From positions 1-57,301 of the forward strand of contig JAFDDA010000046.1 of assembly GCA_019311105.1 (NCBI GenBank): a DNA stretch of 57,301 nucleotides, given 5' to 3'. Positions 48,956 to 57,238 of the stretch are shown here, one piece after another. The stretch's first letter is position 1. Every line of letters starts with the position of its first letter. The notes under the pieces were generated by a model, which ran no database searches, was not told where the DNA came from, and saw only the letters and a list, made by a program, of their open reading frames with translations. This DNA is from Deltaproteobacteria bacterium. Its GTDB lineage: Bacteria; Myxococcota_A; UBA9160; JAFDDA01. The translations under genes and the position numbers were made by a program.

Positions 48956-49191
48956 CAGGGCGGCGATTGCCCCTCGCGCAGACGGAACGTGATGAACCCG
49001 TGGGTGGGGTCGTAGGGCGAGAGACCGACTTGGACCTTGTCGCCGGGGATGACGCGGATGCGGAAGCGACGCATGCGGCCCGAAAGCTGCGCCGTCACGG
49101 TCTGGCCCGAGTCGAGCTTGATCTGGTAGCGGCCGCCACCCATGATCTTCTCGACTGCTCCGGTCGTCTGAATTAGATCGTCACGCGCCAA
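48955..49191 (-). CDS. infA: translation initiation factor IF-1
   Basis: A 78-residue S1/OB-fold protein: GAVEKIMGGGRYQIKLDSGQTV, SGRMRRFRIRVIPGDKVQVGLSPYDPTHGFITFR. It binds the ribosomal A site during initiation. Slightly longer than the usual 72 residues because of a tail, REGQSPP. Start TTG 49191 follows GAGGG at about 7 nt. It is coupled to the LbH acyltransferase, an unusual partner. Confidence 0.93.
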   Translation of the reverse strand: MARDDLIQTTGAVEKIMGGGRYQIKLDSGQTVTAQLSGRMRRFRIRVIPGDKVQVGLSPYDPTHGFITFRLREGQSPP

Positions 49192-49287
49192 TCGGTACCC
49201 TCTTCTTCTCGGCGGCAGACCTTACTCGACTTCGCCCGCTTTTGCAGGCTCGCCAGCCGCTATGGGCAGCCGCGCCGCCGAGGCGCC

Positions 49288-50541
49288 CTAGCTGCAGGAG
49301 CGATGGACGTGGACGGTGAGGTCGCCGAGCAGGTTCGTGTAGCTCCCGTACTCGTTGTCGTACCAGCCGAAGACCTTGGCGTGGGTCACCGGGAGCTGGA
49401 TCCGGGTCGAGGGCAGCTGGTCGCGGAGCGACTCGAGCTCGGGGATCTGCCCGAGGTCGACGTCCATGAAGCCCGTACGCGAGTGGGTTTCGGAGCCTTC
49501 GATCACCACGGCGGCCTTCATCCCGGTCACGTCCGCTGCGACGTTTTGCTCGGTGCTGAAGACGAGCAGCCCCTTCTGCCCCCCTCCCGAGGCCTGGACA
49601 TAGATGTCGTTCAACAGCTCGCGGTCGACGGAGCTGCCTCCGTCGGCCTCGATCCGGCTCTGGAACGTGAGGTTGAGGATGATCAACGACTGCGTTGCCA
49701 GCGGCACTCGTACGGCGTCGCCCATGAAGCCGATCTCGCGGATCTCCGGGATCACCATCTCGAGGGCGGCCGACGCGTTGCTCGACGTGAGAACCAGGCT
49801 GTTCAGCGCGCTGCGGGTGCGGCGCATGTCCGTAGCCTCAGCCTTGGGCACGCTGTCGAGCAGGCTCTGGGAGTTCGTGACCGCGTGCACCGTACTCATG
49901 GAGGCCGTCACCATCACCGACTCCGGCAGGTGATCGAGCAGCGGCTTCACCATGTGGGCGAGGCCGGTCGTGGTGCACGAGGCCGCCGACAGCACGTGGT
50001 GCTTCTGGGCGTCGAAGGTGTCGTGGTTGATGCCGTAGATCAGGGTGAGGGCGTCGTCGGGCATCGCCTTCGTCTTGTCCTTGATCTTGAACGCCGCGCT
50101 GTTGATGACCTTCTCGGCGCCGGCCGCGAGGTGGCCGCGCAGGGCGCCACGCGCGTCGTCGGCGGGCCGCGTCGGGTCGCCGAAGGCGCCCGTGCAGTCG
50201 ATCACGACGCGGGCGCCGTGATCGCGCCAGCCGATGTCGCTCGGGTTTCGCGCGTCCTGGAGGATTCGCACGGGGATGCCCCCCACCTCGAGCTGGCCCT
50301 TCTCGCGATCGACGATCCGGATGCAAGGCTCGGCGTTCACCCCGAACAGGAAGCGGTGCATGCTGCCGTAGGTGGAGTCCTTCTCGATGGTCTGGCAGAC
50401 CGCCTCGAGGTCGCGGCCGATCGCACGGCCGACGTTCACCACCAAGTTCGTGAAGTACTTGCGCTCGACGTGGTGCCAGAGCGAGAGCTTCCCGATCCGA
50501 CCGAGGCTGTTGATGCCGAGCGTGCGTTCCGATTCCGCCAT
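49288..50541 (-). CDS. glyceraldehyde-3-phosphate dehydrogenase-like, long variant
   Basis: A 417-residue GAPDH-family protein, about 80 longer than the usual 330-340. Catalytic Cys189 in SAASCTTTGLA and His219 in MSTVHAVTNSQ are kept, as is the C-terminal FGWYDNEYGSYTNLLGDL. The NAD motif reads INSLGRIGK instead of INGFGRIGR, and SCTT-T replaces SCTTN. It may be a gluconeogenic or paralogous GAPDH, or an erythrose-4-phosphate dehydrogenase-like enzyme. It lies immediately downstream of the PPDK-like gene (103-bp gap filled by repeats), which suggests joint central-carbon function. Confidence 0.87.
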   Translation of the reverse strand: MAESERTLGINSLGRIGKLSLWHHVERKYFTNLVVNVGRAIGRDLEAVCQTIEKDSTYGSMHRFLFGVNAEPCIRIVDREKGQLEVGGIPVRILQDARNPSDIGWRDHGARVVIDCTGAFGDPTRPADDARGALRGHLAAGAEKVINSAAFKIKDKTKAMPDDALTLIYGINHDTFDAQKHHVLSAASCTTTGLAHMVKPLLDHLPESVMVTASMSTVHAVTNSQSLLDSVPKAEATDMRRTRSALNSLVLTSSNASAALEMVIPEIREIGFMGDAVRVPLATQSLIILNLTFQSRIEADGGSSVDRELLNDIYVQASGGGQKGLLVFSTEQNVAADVTGMKAAVVIEGSETHSRTGFMDVDLGQIPELESLRDQLPSTRIQLPVTHAKVFGWYDNEYGSYTNLLGDLTVHVHRSCS

Positions 50542-50560
50542 GTCTCTCTTCCGTGTTGCG

Positions 50561-50670
50561 TGATTCAGGCCAGCCGCTGCCGGCGGACCGTCGCCGTGCG
50601 TGGTTCAGGCCAGCCGCTGCCGGCGGACCGTCGCCGTGCGTGGTTCAGGCCAGCCGCTGCCGGCGGACCA
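50561..50670. repeat. 40-bp tandem repeat (2.75 copies) spanning the stop codon of the PPDK-like gene
   Basis: Units 50561-50600, 50601-50640 and a partial unit 50641-50670. The last unit is the true 3' end of the PPDK-like gene (VRRQRLA-stop); the other two are copies of it in the intergenic space. Confidence 0.9.
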
Positions 50671-53600
50671 TCGTCGAGGGATGCTGTCCAAGGTACACCG
50701 AGCCGTCCACCCCATTGATGGAGAGGAACTCGCCCGTCTCGAGAGCCCGGCCGGCCAGGACCGAGCTCCGGGCGCGCTCGTCGACCGTGAGTTCACGGCA
50801 ACCCACCACGCAGGTGCGGCCCAGGCGTTGAGCGGCCACCGCCGCGTGGCTGGTGGCGCCGCCGATGGCCGTCACCATCCCGTCCGACTCCACCAGCAGC
50901 GGGAGGTCGTCGGGCACCGTGTCGGGCCGCAGCAGGATGATGTTGTCGTCGGGGAAGAGGCGCCGAAGCATCTCGACGTCCTCGATGTTGTGGGCCACCC
51001 GGCCGGAGAGCGCGCCGCCACCCGCGCCGATGCCCGCTGCGAGCCACGACCGCTCGAGCTCGTCGCTCGGCACGAAGGCCGCCACCGACGCGACTTGATT
51101 CATCACGGTGTCGCGACTCTGCAGGATGTACAGGTCCGCCGGGTCGTCCCCTTCGAAGGTGAACTCGATCTCTTGGTGGAACATCCCCTGATCGTGGATC
51201 AGCGTCCGCGCGTGGCCCAGCAGCGCTTCGTGCAGCCGCGGAAAGTCCTTCTCGAGGGAGAACGTCGCGACCGACCCTTCGTCGAGCCGCTGCTCTTCGC
51301 TCACGGGGAAGGTCTCGACGAGGCCGCTCACCACGTCGTCCCCCTGGGCCTGCACGATGAAGTCGCCGTGGAGCCGCACATCGCCGGAAGGCCTGCGCGG
51401 GTCGGTCGTCAGCACGACGCCCGTCCCCGAACGTTCATGCAGGTTCCCGTAGACCATGCTCTGCAGCACGACGGCCGTCCCCCATTCCTCCGCGATCTGG
51501 AACTCGCGCCGATAGAGGCGGGCCTTGGGCGAATGCCAGGAATCGAGGACCAGATCCACACAGCGCATGAGTTGGGGCCAGGGGTCGTCCACGATCTCGA
51601 CCCCGCGCTCGTGAAGAAGCCCACGGTAGCGCAGCGCCACCTCGCGCATCTGGTCTGCGGAGAGGTTCTTCTTCTTCTCGGCGCCGAAGTCGCTCTTCGA
51701 GTCGCGCATCAGCGCATCGAAGTCGTCGCGCACGAGGCCGTGCCCCATCCCCCAGAGTTGCAGGAAGCGGCGGTAGGCATCCCACGCGCCCCACGGGCTG
51801 CCGGAACGCTGCGCAAAGCCCTCCGCGATCTCTTCGTTGATGCCGACGTTCAGCAACGTGTCGAGCATGCCCGGCATGCTGATGGCCGAACCCGAACGCA
51901 CCGAGAGCAACAGCGGGCGGGACGGGTCGCCCAGCACGAGGCCCGTCTTCGCTTCGAGCCCGCCGATCTGGCTGCGGATGCGGCCCTCGACCTCGCGTCG
52001 CAGGTCGGGCCACGCGCGGATGGCCGGCGCGCAGCGGAAGATCTCCGTGGTGAGGATGAAGCCCGGCGGCACGGGCAGCCCATCGCCCGCGAGCCGCTTC
52101 ACGAGGTAGCCCTTGTTCCCGAGGTGGATCGGCCCGTCGAGAGGATGGTCTTCGGGTTCGATGGCCACGCTGCAGCGGCTCGGGTCGTAGGACATGAGGA
52201 GCACGAGGTCCTCGGGCGAAAGCTCCTCTCGCACGCGCACGAGCGAACGGACCATCCGGCCGAGCAGCGAGTCGAGCTGCTGGAGGCCGAGGCTGCCGGC
52301 GATGAGATCACGCAGGAACTGCTCGGACGCCTTCAGGGCGACCTCTTCCTCGGCCTCGCCGGGCTCGCGCGCGAGCACGCCGCTCTTCACGAAGCGAGGC
52401 AGTAGCCGCTCGGTCGGGCCTTCGTACACGTCGAGGAAGCGGATCCGCACCAGCTGCTCGACGCTGCGCGACAGCACCTGGAAGATGTTCAGGTACTGGT
52501 CGACGCTCGCCCTTTCGATGGCCAGGGCCTGATCGAGCATCGAGAGGCCCATGCTGAGGCCGCGCCCCTCGCACCCGTCGATCCGCACGGCGCGCAGCAT
52601 CTGATGCAGCCAGCGCCCGACGGTCTGCAGCGTTTCCCGGTGCATGCAATCGATGCGGTCCGACGCCAGCAGCTGGTCGAAGAGCAGGTTCGCAAGCGAG
52701 CCGGCGCGGAAGGTCAGCCCCGCCGCATCGAACTTCTCTTCCTGATAGCGCCCGTAGAGGCTCGGGATGCCGACGGCCACGTGGCGCTTGCGATAGATGT
52801 CCTCGACGCCCTCGGTGAGTTCGTCGCGCGTCATCAGGACCTTCAGGTCTTCGAGGATTGTGAGCAGCGCATCGAGGGCCTCCTCGGTCTGGCCTGCTTC
52901 GAGGCCCGCACGCAGCCGCGCGATCGAGGCCTCGTCGACCCGACCGTAGGCGCTGAGCCGGTCGAGCAGGTCGTCGTGGTCGAAGCCATACTTCGCGAGC
53001 ACGAGGCGGCGCAGGCGGAAGAGCAACCCGATCTTCTCGCGGTCGATGTCTCGGCCGGCGTCGACCCGCGTGAGCCGCTCGTCGATGGCGTCGGGCGCGA
53101 GGTCGAGCAGCGAACGCCAATCGTCGCCCTCCTCCAACAGCCCAGCGATCGCCGCGCCCACGCCCTCGCGAAGCGTCCCGTCGGCGAGCTGCGCGTGCAG
53201 CGGCGCTGGCAGGTAGGGCTCGAGGGGCGCGCGTTCGCCGGTGGCCCAATAGCCCGCCAACGACTCGATGAAGTCACCGAGCCGCGGGTTCGACTCCACG
53301 TGACACTGCTTGCGCAGGAAATGGCAGAGGGGGTCGCGACGGCCCTCGATCTCATCGATGCGGGAGCTGACCTCGCGCAGCTCGCCCTCGGCCCCGATCT
53401 CGTCGAAGTAGACTGGGAAGAGGCGCAGCAGATGTTTGATCGGGTGGAAGACCGGCCCGACACCACTGTTCAGCAGGCGCGACACGTCCTTCTGGAAGAG
53501 ATCCGTGTCGGCCATCATCACGCCGCCCACGCGCAGATGGACGACCAAGGCGGCGACCAAGGGTTTTGCCATCTGCGGGTCGGCCCCGATCACCGCGAGA

Positions 53601-54832
53601 TAGGTGCGGATCGCCCGCAGGTGGGCCGGGTTCACCTGGATCTGCCACTCCTCGCTGAAGCCCGAGAACTCCGGCGTCGGGAACTCGCTGGCCAGGAGTT
53701 CCTCGATCACGGCGGCAGCCGCTTCGGGCTCGCCGCCGCGCAGCACCTCGGTGCCGAGCTTCGCAACAAGGCTCATGGCTCCGGGGGATTCGAACAACGC
53801 GGAGCCCCGAAGCGCGGCGAAGACGTCCCCGACGAATGCCTCGACCTCTTCGGGCACAGCGGAAGCCAACAGCTCGCTGCAAAGGTGCGACAGCTCGCCG
53901 ACGGCGGCCTCGTGCAAGGGCGCGAGCACGGCCTGAGCCAGGATGTGCACGAGCCAGCGAACGCGAACCCGCCGGTCTCCCACACCGCGTGCAGCGTCGA
54001 GGTGCGCGCGTTCGATCTCGCCCGCGTCTGGCAACGCACGCAGCGCGGCAGCGGACGCCGGATCGGCCACGTCGATCCCGCCGAGTGTCCGCCGGTGTGC
54101 TTCCAGCGCCGCATGGTCGATCGCGCCCTCGGGCTCGCCCGCACCCTGCGCCGCGAACCAGGCCCGCGGGTCGTCGCGCTCGAGCCAGTCCGCATACGCG
54201 CGATCGAGCGACTTCGCTAGCAAGGCCCGGCTCCGCGCAGCCGCCGGAGCACCCGCTGCGAGCGAGGTCAGCGTCTCCACCAGGCGGCCCAGAGCGGGTG
54301 AAACATGGGCGGGGGGCGCGCCGTCCGGGAAGCCCGTCGTGAGTTCCGCGAGCCCGGCGTCGAGAGCGGGCAACATCCGTTCGAGATGCTGCCCGGCGCC
54401 GCTCACCACCTTTTCGGCGTAGGCCAGGCCGTGACGCGCCGCCGTGTCGCGTAGGACATCGGGCGAGGCGTCACGCAGCGCGCGCGCATAGAACCCGAAG
54501 AGCAACGCCACCGCCTCCTGCGCCCGGGCGTGGCCCACGTGATAGGGGTAGTCGCTCATGGCCCGGCGGTGCAGATCCTCGAGCGTCTCCTCCCAACCGA
54601 CGAACTCGTGATTGATCTCGTGGAGCAGCCGTCGCGTACTCTCGTGGATGCCGCGATACTCGGCCGTGACCTCGAGCAGGACGTCGTGCTCGGACGGGAT
54701 CACGACCGGGACATCGGTGCGCTTGAGGTTGGCCTCAAGGGCCTTGGAGCCCTTGGCGCGGCTGGTGGTGGCGCCCTCGGTGGGCACCTCGTCCGGAGCA
54801 GCCGGCGGGCGATCGGCGTCCACGCGAGTCAT
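50645..54832 (-). CDS. giant PPDK-like protein: unknown N-terminal region + ATP-grasp + phosphohistidine domain, no PEP/pyruvate barrel
   Basis: A 1395-residue protein. Residues about 1-890 are helical and unassigned (e.g. TAEYRGIHESTRRLLHEINHEF, SRIDEIEGRRDPL). From about 900 it is pyruvate-phosphate-dikinase-like: GNKGYLVKRLAGDGLPVPPGF, LLLSVRSGSAISMPGMLDTLLNVG (about 975-998), GTGVVLTTDPRRPSGDV and EIEFTFEGDDPADLYILQSR (ATP-grasp). The swivelling domain has GGATSHAAV with the phospho-accepting His1329, then stops: the ~350-residue PEP/pyruvate TIM barrel of PPDK and PpsA is absent. The N-terminal region may supply another phosphate acceptor, as in rifampin phosphotransferase. TACACT (54859-54864) is a likely -10; SD GGAG precedes ATG 54832. 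Confidence 0.85.
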   Translation of the reverse strand: MTRVDADRPPAAPDEVPTEGATTSRAKGSKALEANLKRTDVPVVIPSEHDVLLEVTAEYRGIHESTRRLLHEINHEFVGWEETLEDLHRRAMSDYPYHVGHARAQEAVALLFGFYARALRDASPDVLRDTAARHGLAYAEKVVSGAGQHLERMLPALDAGLAELTTGFPDGAPPAHVSPALGRLVETLTSLAAGAPAAARSRALLAKSLDRAYADWLERDDPRAWFAAQGAGEPEGAIDHAALEAHRRTLGGIDVADPASAAALRALPDAGEIERAHLDAARGVGDRRVRVRWLVHILAQAVLAPLHEAAVGELSHLCSELLASAVPEEVEAFVGDVFAALRGSALFESPGAMSLVAKLGTEVLRGGEPEAAAAVIEELLASEFPTPEFSGFSEEWQIQVNPAHLRAIRTYLAVIGADPQMAKPLVAALVVHLRVGGVMMADTDLFQKDVSRLLNSGVGPVFHPIKHLLRLFPVYFDEIGAEGELREVSSRIDEIEGRRDPLCHFLRKQCHVESNPRLGDFIESLAGYWATGERAPLEPYLPAPLHAQLADGTLREGVGAAIAGLLEEGDDWRSLLDLAPDAIDERLTRVDAGRDIDREKIGLLFRLRRLVLAKYGFDHDDLLDRLSAYGRVDEASIARLRAGLEAGQTEEALDALLTILEDLKVLMTRDELTEGVEDIYRKRHVAVGIPSLYGRYQEEKFDAAGLTFRAGSLANLLFDQLLASDRIDCMHRETLQTVGRWLHQMLRAVRIDGCEGRGLSMGLSMLDQALAIERASVDQYLNIFQVLSRSVEQLVRIRFLDVYEGPTERLLPRFVKSGVLAREPGEAEEEVALKASEQFLRDLIAGSLGLQQLDSLLGRMVRSLVRVREELSPEDLVLLMSYDPSRCSVAIEPEDHPLDGPIHLGNKGYLVKRLAGDGLPVPPGFILTTEIFRCAPAIRAWPDLRREVEGRIRSQIGGLEAKTGLVLGDPSRPLLLSVRSGSAISMPGMLDTLLNVGINEEIAEGFAQRSGSPWGAWDAYRRFLQLWGMGHGLVRDDFDALMRDSKSDFGAEKKKNLSADQMREVALRYRGLLHERGVEIVDDPWPQLMRCVDLVLDSWHSPKARLYRREFQIAEEWGTAVVLQSMVYGNLHERSGTGVVLTTDPRRPSGDVRLHGDFIVQAQGDDVVSGLVETFPVSEEQRLDEGSVATFSLEKDFPRLHEALLGHARTLIHDQGMFHQEIEFTFEGDDPADLYILQSRDTVMNQVASVAAFVPSDELERSWLAAGIGAGGGALSGRVAHNIEDVEMLRRLFPDDNIILLRPDTVPDDLPLLVESDGMVTAIGGATSHAAVAAQRLGRTCVVGCRELTVDERARSSVLAGRALETGEFLSINGVDGSVYLGQHPSTMVRRQRLA

Positions 54833-54915
54833 CGAGGCTCCAGCAAGGGAAGGCCACGAGTGTAGCCGACCGCGGCCGCCCCGAGCCGCAGCGGCCGTCC
54901 GCCCTCGGGCGACAC

Positions 54916-55362
54916 TCAGGGTGCCGGCGGCGGCGCCTCGACGGGCGGGACCTGGATCGACTCCAGGTAGCTGACCAGGATCCAGAGCTGGCCACGCACC
55001 ACCTCTTCGCCGGTGGTGCCGTCGGCGATGGGCTCGGCGAAGACGCGGCCCCAGACGGGCATCTCGCGCAAGCCGTGCGCCGTGACCGCGGCGCGGCCGT
55101 CGATGAAGCGGGCGATCTCGTCCTGCGGGAAGGCGCCTCCTCGGCGCGCGGCGATGCGCGTCAGATCGGGCGGCGCGACCCGGAGCAGGGGCTTCAGGAT
55201 GCCACCCCCCTGGGCATCCATGCCGTGGCAGGCGCTGCAGTGCTTCTGGAAGGAGCGGCGCCCCGAGTCGACGAGCACGCCCTCCTCGGCGTGTACCGGC
55301 GCCGCGGACACGGCCAGGAGCAGGCTCAGGGCCAGAACGAACCGAGCGAAATGGATCTTCAT
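54916..55362 (-). CDS. periplasmic class I cytochrome c
   Basis: A 148-residue cytochrome with a signal peptide (1-25), heme site CSACH at residues 42-46 and an axial-ligand Met101 in REMPVWG. Small c553/c6-like electron carrier. ATG 55362 is preceded by GGAGGT at about 9 nt and overlaps the upstream heme-protein gene by ATGA, so the two are co-translated. Confidence 0.9.
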   Translation of the reverse strand: MKIHFARFVLALSLLLAVSAAPVHAEEGVLVDSGRRSFQKHCSACHGMDAQGGGILKPLLRVAPPDLTRIAARRGGAFPQDEIARFIDGRAAVTAHGLREMPVWGRVFAEPIADGTTGEEVVRGQLWILVSYLESIQVPPVEAPPPAP

Positions 55363-56531
55363 CGCGATGAACCTCCGGCGGGCTGGGGCGCGGCTTCGAC
55401 GAGTTCGCGCAGCGAGGCGAGGCGCCGCTCGATCTCGGGCGGCAGGTGCGTACCGGCCGAGCCGCTGTATCCCTCGAGATAGACGCCCTCGAGGGTGGCG
55501 TATGCGGTCCGGGCGTGCTCCGTTTCGGGCGCCGCGCGGATCGCGCTGTCGAGGAACCATTCGGCCTCGGAGACCCAGAGCGAAGTGCTGATGTGGACCT
55601 CGCAGAGCCCGAGCCAGAGCAGTGTCTCGGCACGCTCGTCGCGCCCGAGGCTCGGCCCGGCGAGGTGTTGGTGCAACCAGCGCGAGGCCAGCACGAAGTT
55701 AACCAGGCCGCGTCGATCGCCCGGGTACGAGGTACGCAGGCGCCCCGCGTCGATCTGATCGCGCGCCCTCTCGAGGAGACGGCCAGGCCCCGCACCGGCG
55801 TCGACCGTGCGCAGCGTCTCGACCCATCCGTCGATCTCGGCTTCGAGGTAGAGGGGCAGATCCGTGCGCTCGCGGAAGCTCGCGAGGGTCGCCAGGGCTC
55901 GGTCGCGGTCGTCGACGACGCGCAGAGCGACCTTCAGATAGCTCTGGAACGCACCGGACAGCGAGATCTCGACGGCCGAGTGGTGCCGGTCGGCCATGTA
56001 CGCCTCGTGGAGCGCCAAGGCCGTATCGAACTGACGCGCCGACACCGCCAGCAACGCACGCCGCTCGGGAGGCAGACTCGCGACGGCTTCGGCCTCGAGC
56101 AGCTCGGCACCGAGTTCGAAGCCCTGGCCGGAGGGCAGCTTCGAATGGCATGCGAAGCAGTTCTCCACGAGCTGCCCCGAGAGGAAGCGTGCGCTCTCGT
56201 AGTGGCCGATGACGAACTGGTCGAGCGCCCGGCGTACGTCGTCGGTGAGGGAGCGACCGACCGGCCGGTGTGCAGCGCTGAGGCTCCCCGTGTGGGCCTC
56301 CAAGCGGGTGGCGTTGCGCTCGAGTGCTTGAAGCGAGCGAACGATCTCTTCGCGCTCCGCCAACGAGGCAAACCCAGCCGGGTCGTCGGCGTGCTGCACC
56401 AACGTTGCGAAGGCCGCGAAGATCTCGCGCATCAGCGCGCGCGTGTCCTCGGTCTCCTCGGCCCGCACCGGCAAGGCCAGCAGCCCCGCCGCGAGCGCAC
56501 CGGCAGCGAACGCTCGCATCCGTCTTCTCAT
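55359..56531 (-). CDS. exported mono-heme c-type protein with helical/TPR-like domain
   Basis: A 390-residue protein with a signal peptide (1-24) and a single heme site CFACH (125-129) at the end of a four-helix segment, a layout reminiscent of cytochrome c' but longer. The following ~250 residues are helical repeats (AAYATLEG-like pairs such as TAYATLEGVYLEG). Function unknown; it may pass electrons to the small cytochrome with which it overlaps, or sense a ligand such as NO. SD GGAGGTGAGGG precedes ATG 56531. Confidence 0.75.
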   Translation of the reverse strand: MRRRMRAFAAGALAAGLLALPVRAEETEDTRALMREIFAAFATLVQHADDPAGFASLAEREEIVRSLQALERNATRLEAHTGSLSAAHRPVGRSLTDDVRRALDQFVIGHYESARFLSGQLVENCFACHSKLPSGQGFELGAELLEAEAVASLPPERRALLAVSARQFDTALALHEAYMADRHHSAVEISLSGAFQSYLKVALRVVDDRDRALATLASFRERTDLPLYLEAEIDGWVETLRTVDAGAGPGRLLERARDQIDAGRLRTSYPGDRRGLVNFVLASRWLHQHLAGPSLGRDERAETLLWLGLCEVHISTSLWVSEAEWFLDSAIRAAPETEHARTAYATLEGVYLEGYSGSAGTHLPPEIERRLASLRELVEAAPQPAGGSSR

Positions 56532-56746
56532 CCCTCACCTCCCCAGCACGGGAAACAGCAAGAAGCGAGCCACGAGACGGCGCAGACAGGGGCGAGATGG
56601 GGACGTCGAGTGACGTTTTGTCTCGGCTCGCTTCGAAAGCGGTGCGCTGCGCCTCAAAGCGGGACGCTGGACAGACACACCAAGGGCCTCTCTTCTTGAT
56701 CCTTTTTTTGCAATCATGGGGGCTCAGGAACGGATCGGAGACCCCC
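56532..56746. promoter_or_regulatory. divergent promoter region between the heme protein and hemerythrin genes
   Basis: 215 bp without a gene. It contains the most AT-rich patch of the window end, CCTTTTTTTGCAATC (about 56700-56715), just upstream of the hemerythrin ribosome site. I see no clear -35/-10 pair. Confidence 0.3.
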
Positions 56747-57199
56747 ATGCGACCCAGCGAAGTCCGCGACCGTGTTCTCAGCGATCATCGACACCTGAGC
56801 GAGCGGCTCGACCGCATCGAAGGCCTTGCACGCGGTGTCTTGGACGACCGCGAGCCGCTCCCGTCGACCCTGCGCTCAGAAGCCGAGGCGCTGCTCGACC
56901 GACTCGCGATCCACATGGCCTGGGAGGATCTCCACCTCGTCCCGATCCTGCGCGCAGCCGACAGCTGGGGCGACGTCCGCACGGACCGCTTCGCCGAGGA
57001 GCACCGGGAGCAGCGCGAGCTGCTCGGGTACGTGCTGCGCCAGCTCCATGACCTGGACCGCCCGGAAGACGTCGTCGCCGGTAACGTGCTCGACCTGGTG
57101 GCCCTGCTGCGGGCCGACATCGTGGCGGAGGAGTCCGTCTTCCTCGACGAGCGCGTGGTGCGCGACGACCCGGTGGTGATCGACCTGCTCTCGAGCTGA
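56747..57199 (+). CDS. hemerythrin-like domain protein
   Basis: A 150-residue four-helix protein with likely di-iron ligands: His14/His16 in DHRHLSERL, His56 and Glu60 in HMAWEDLH, His86 in AEEHREQREL and Glu residues in the last helix. Such proteins bind or sense O2 or NO or store iron. It is cytoplasmic (no signal). SD GGAG precedes ATG 56747. It is divergent from the c-type cytochrome pair, which suggests shared regulation by oxygen or NO. Its 3' end is tandemly duplicated. Confidence 0.83.
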   Translation: MRPSEVRDRVLSDHRHLSERLDRIEGLARGVLDDREPLPSTLRSEAEALLDRLAIHMAWEDLHLVPILRAADSWGDVRTDRFAEEHREQRELLGYVLRQLHDLDRPEDVVAGNVLDLVALLRADIVAEESVFLDERVVRDDPVVIDLLSS

Positions 57200-57238
57200 C
57201 ACCCCGGGTGATCGACCTGCTCTCGAGCTGACACCCCG
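57175..57238. repeat. 32-bp perfect tandem repeat spanning the hemerythrin stop codon
   Basis: Copies at 57175-57206 and 57207-57238 are identical and include the last codons (VIDLLSS) and TGA of the hemerythrin gene. Nothing else is seen up to the window end at 57301. Confidence 0.95.

Noticed and set aside
54833..55795. N-terminal extension of the PPDK-like frame up to 55795
   Set aside because: The extra 321 codons overlap both cytochrome genes in another frame; ATG 54832 has an SD and a -10 box.
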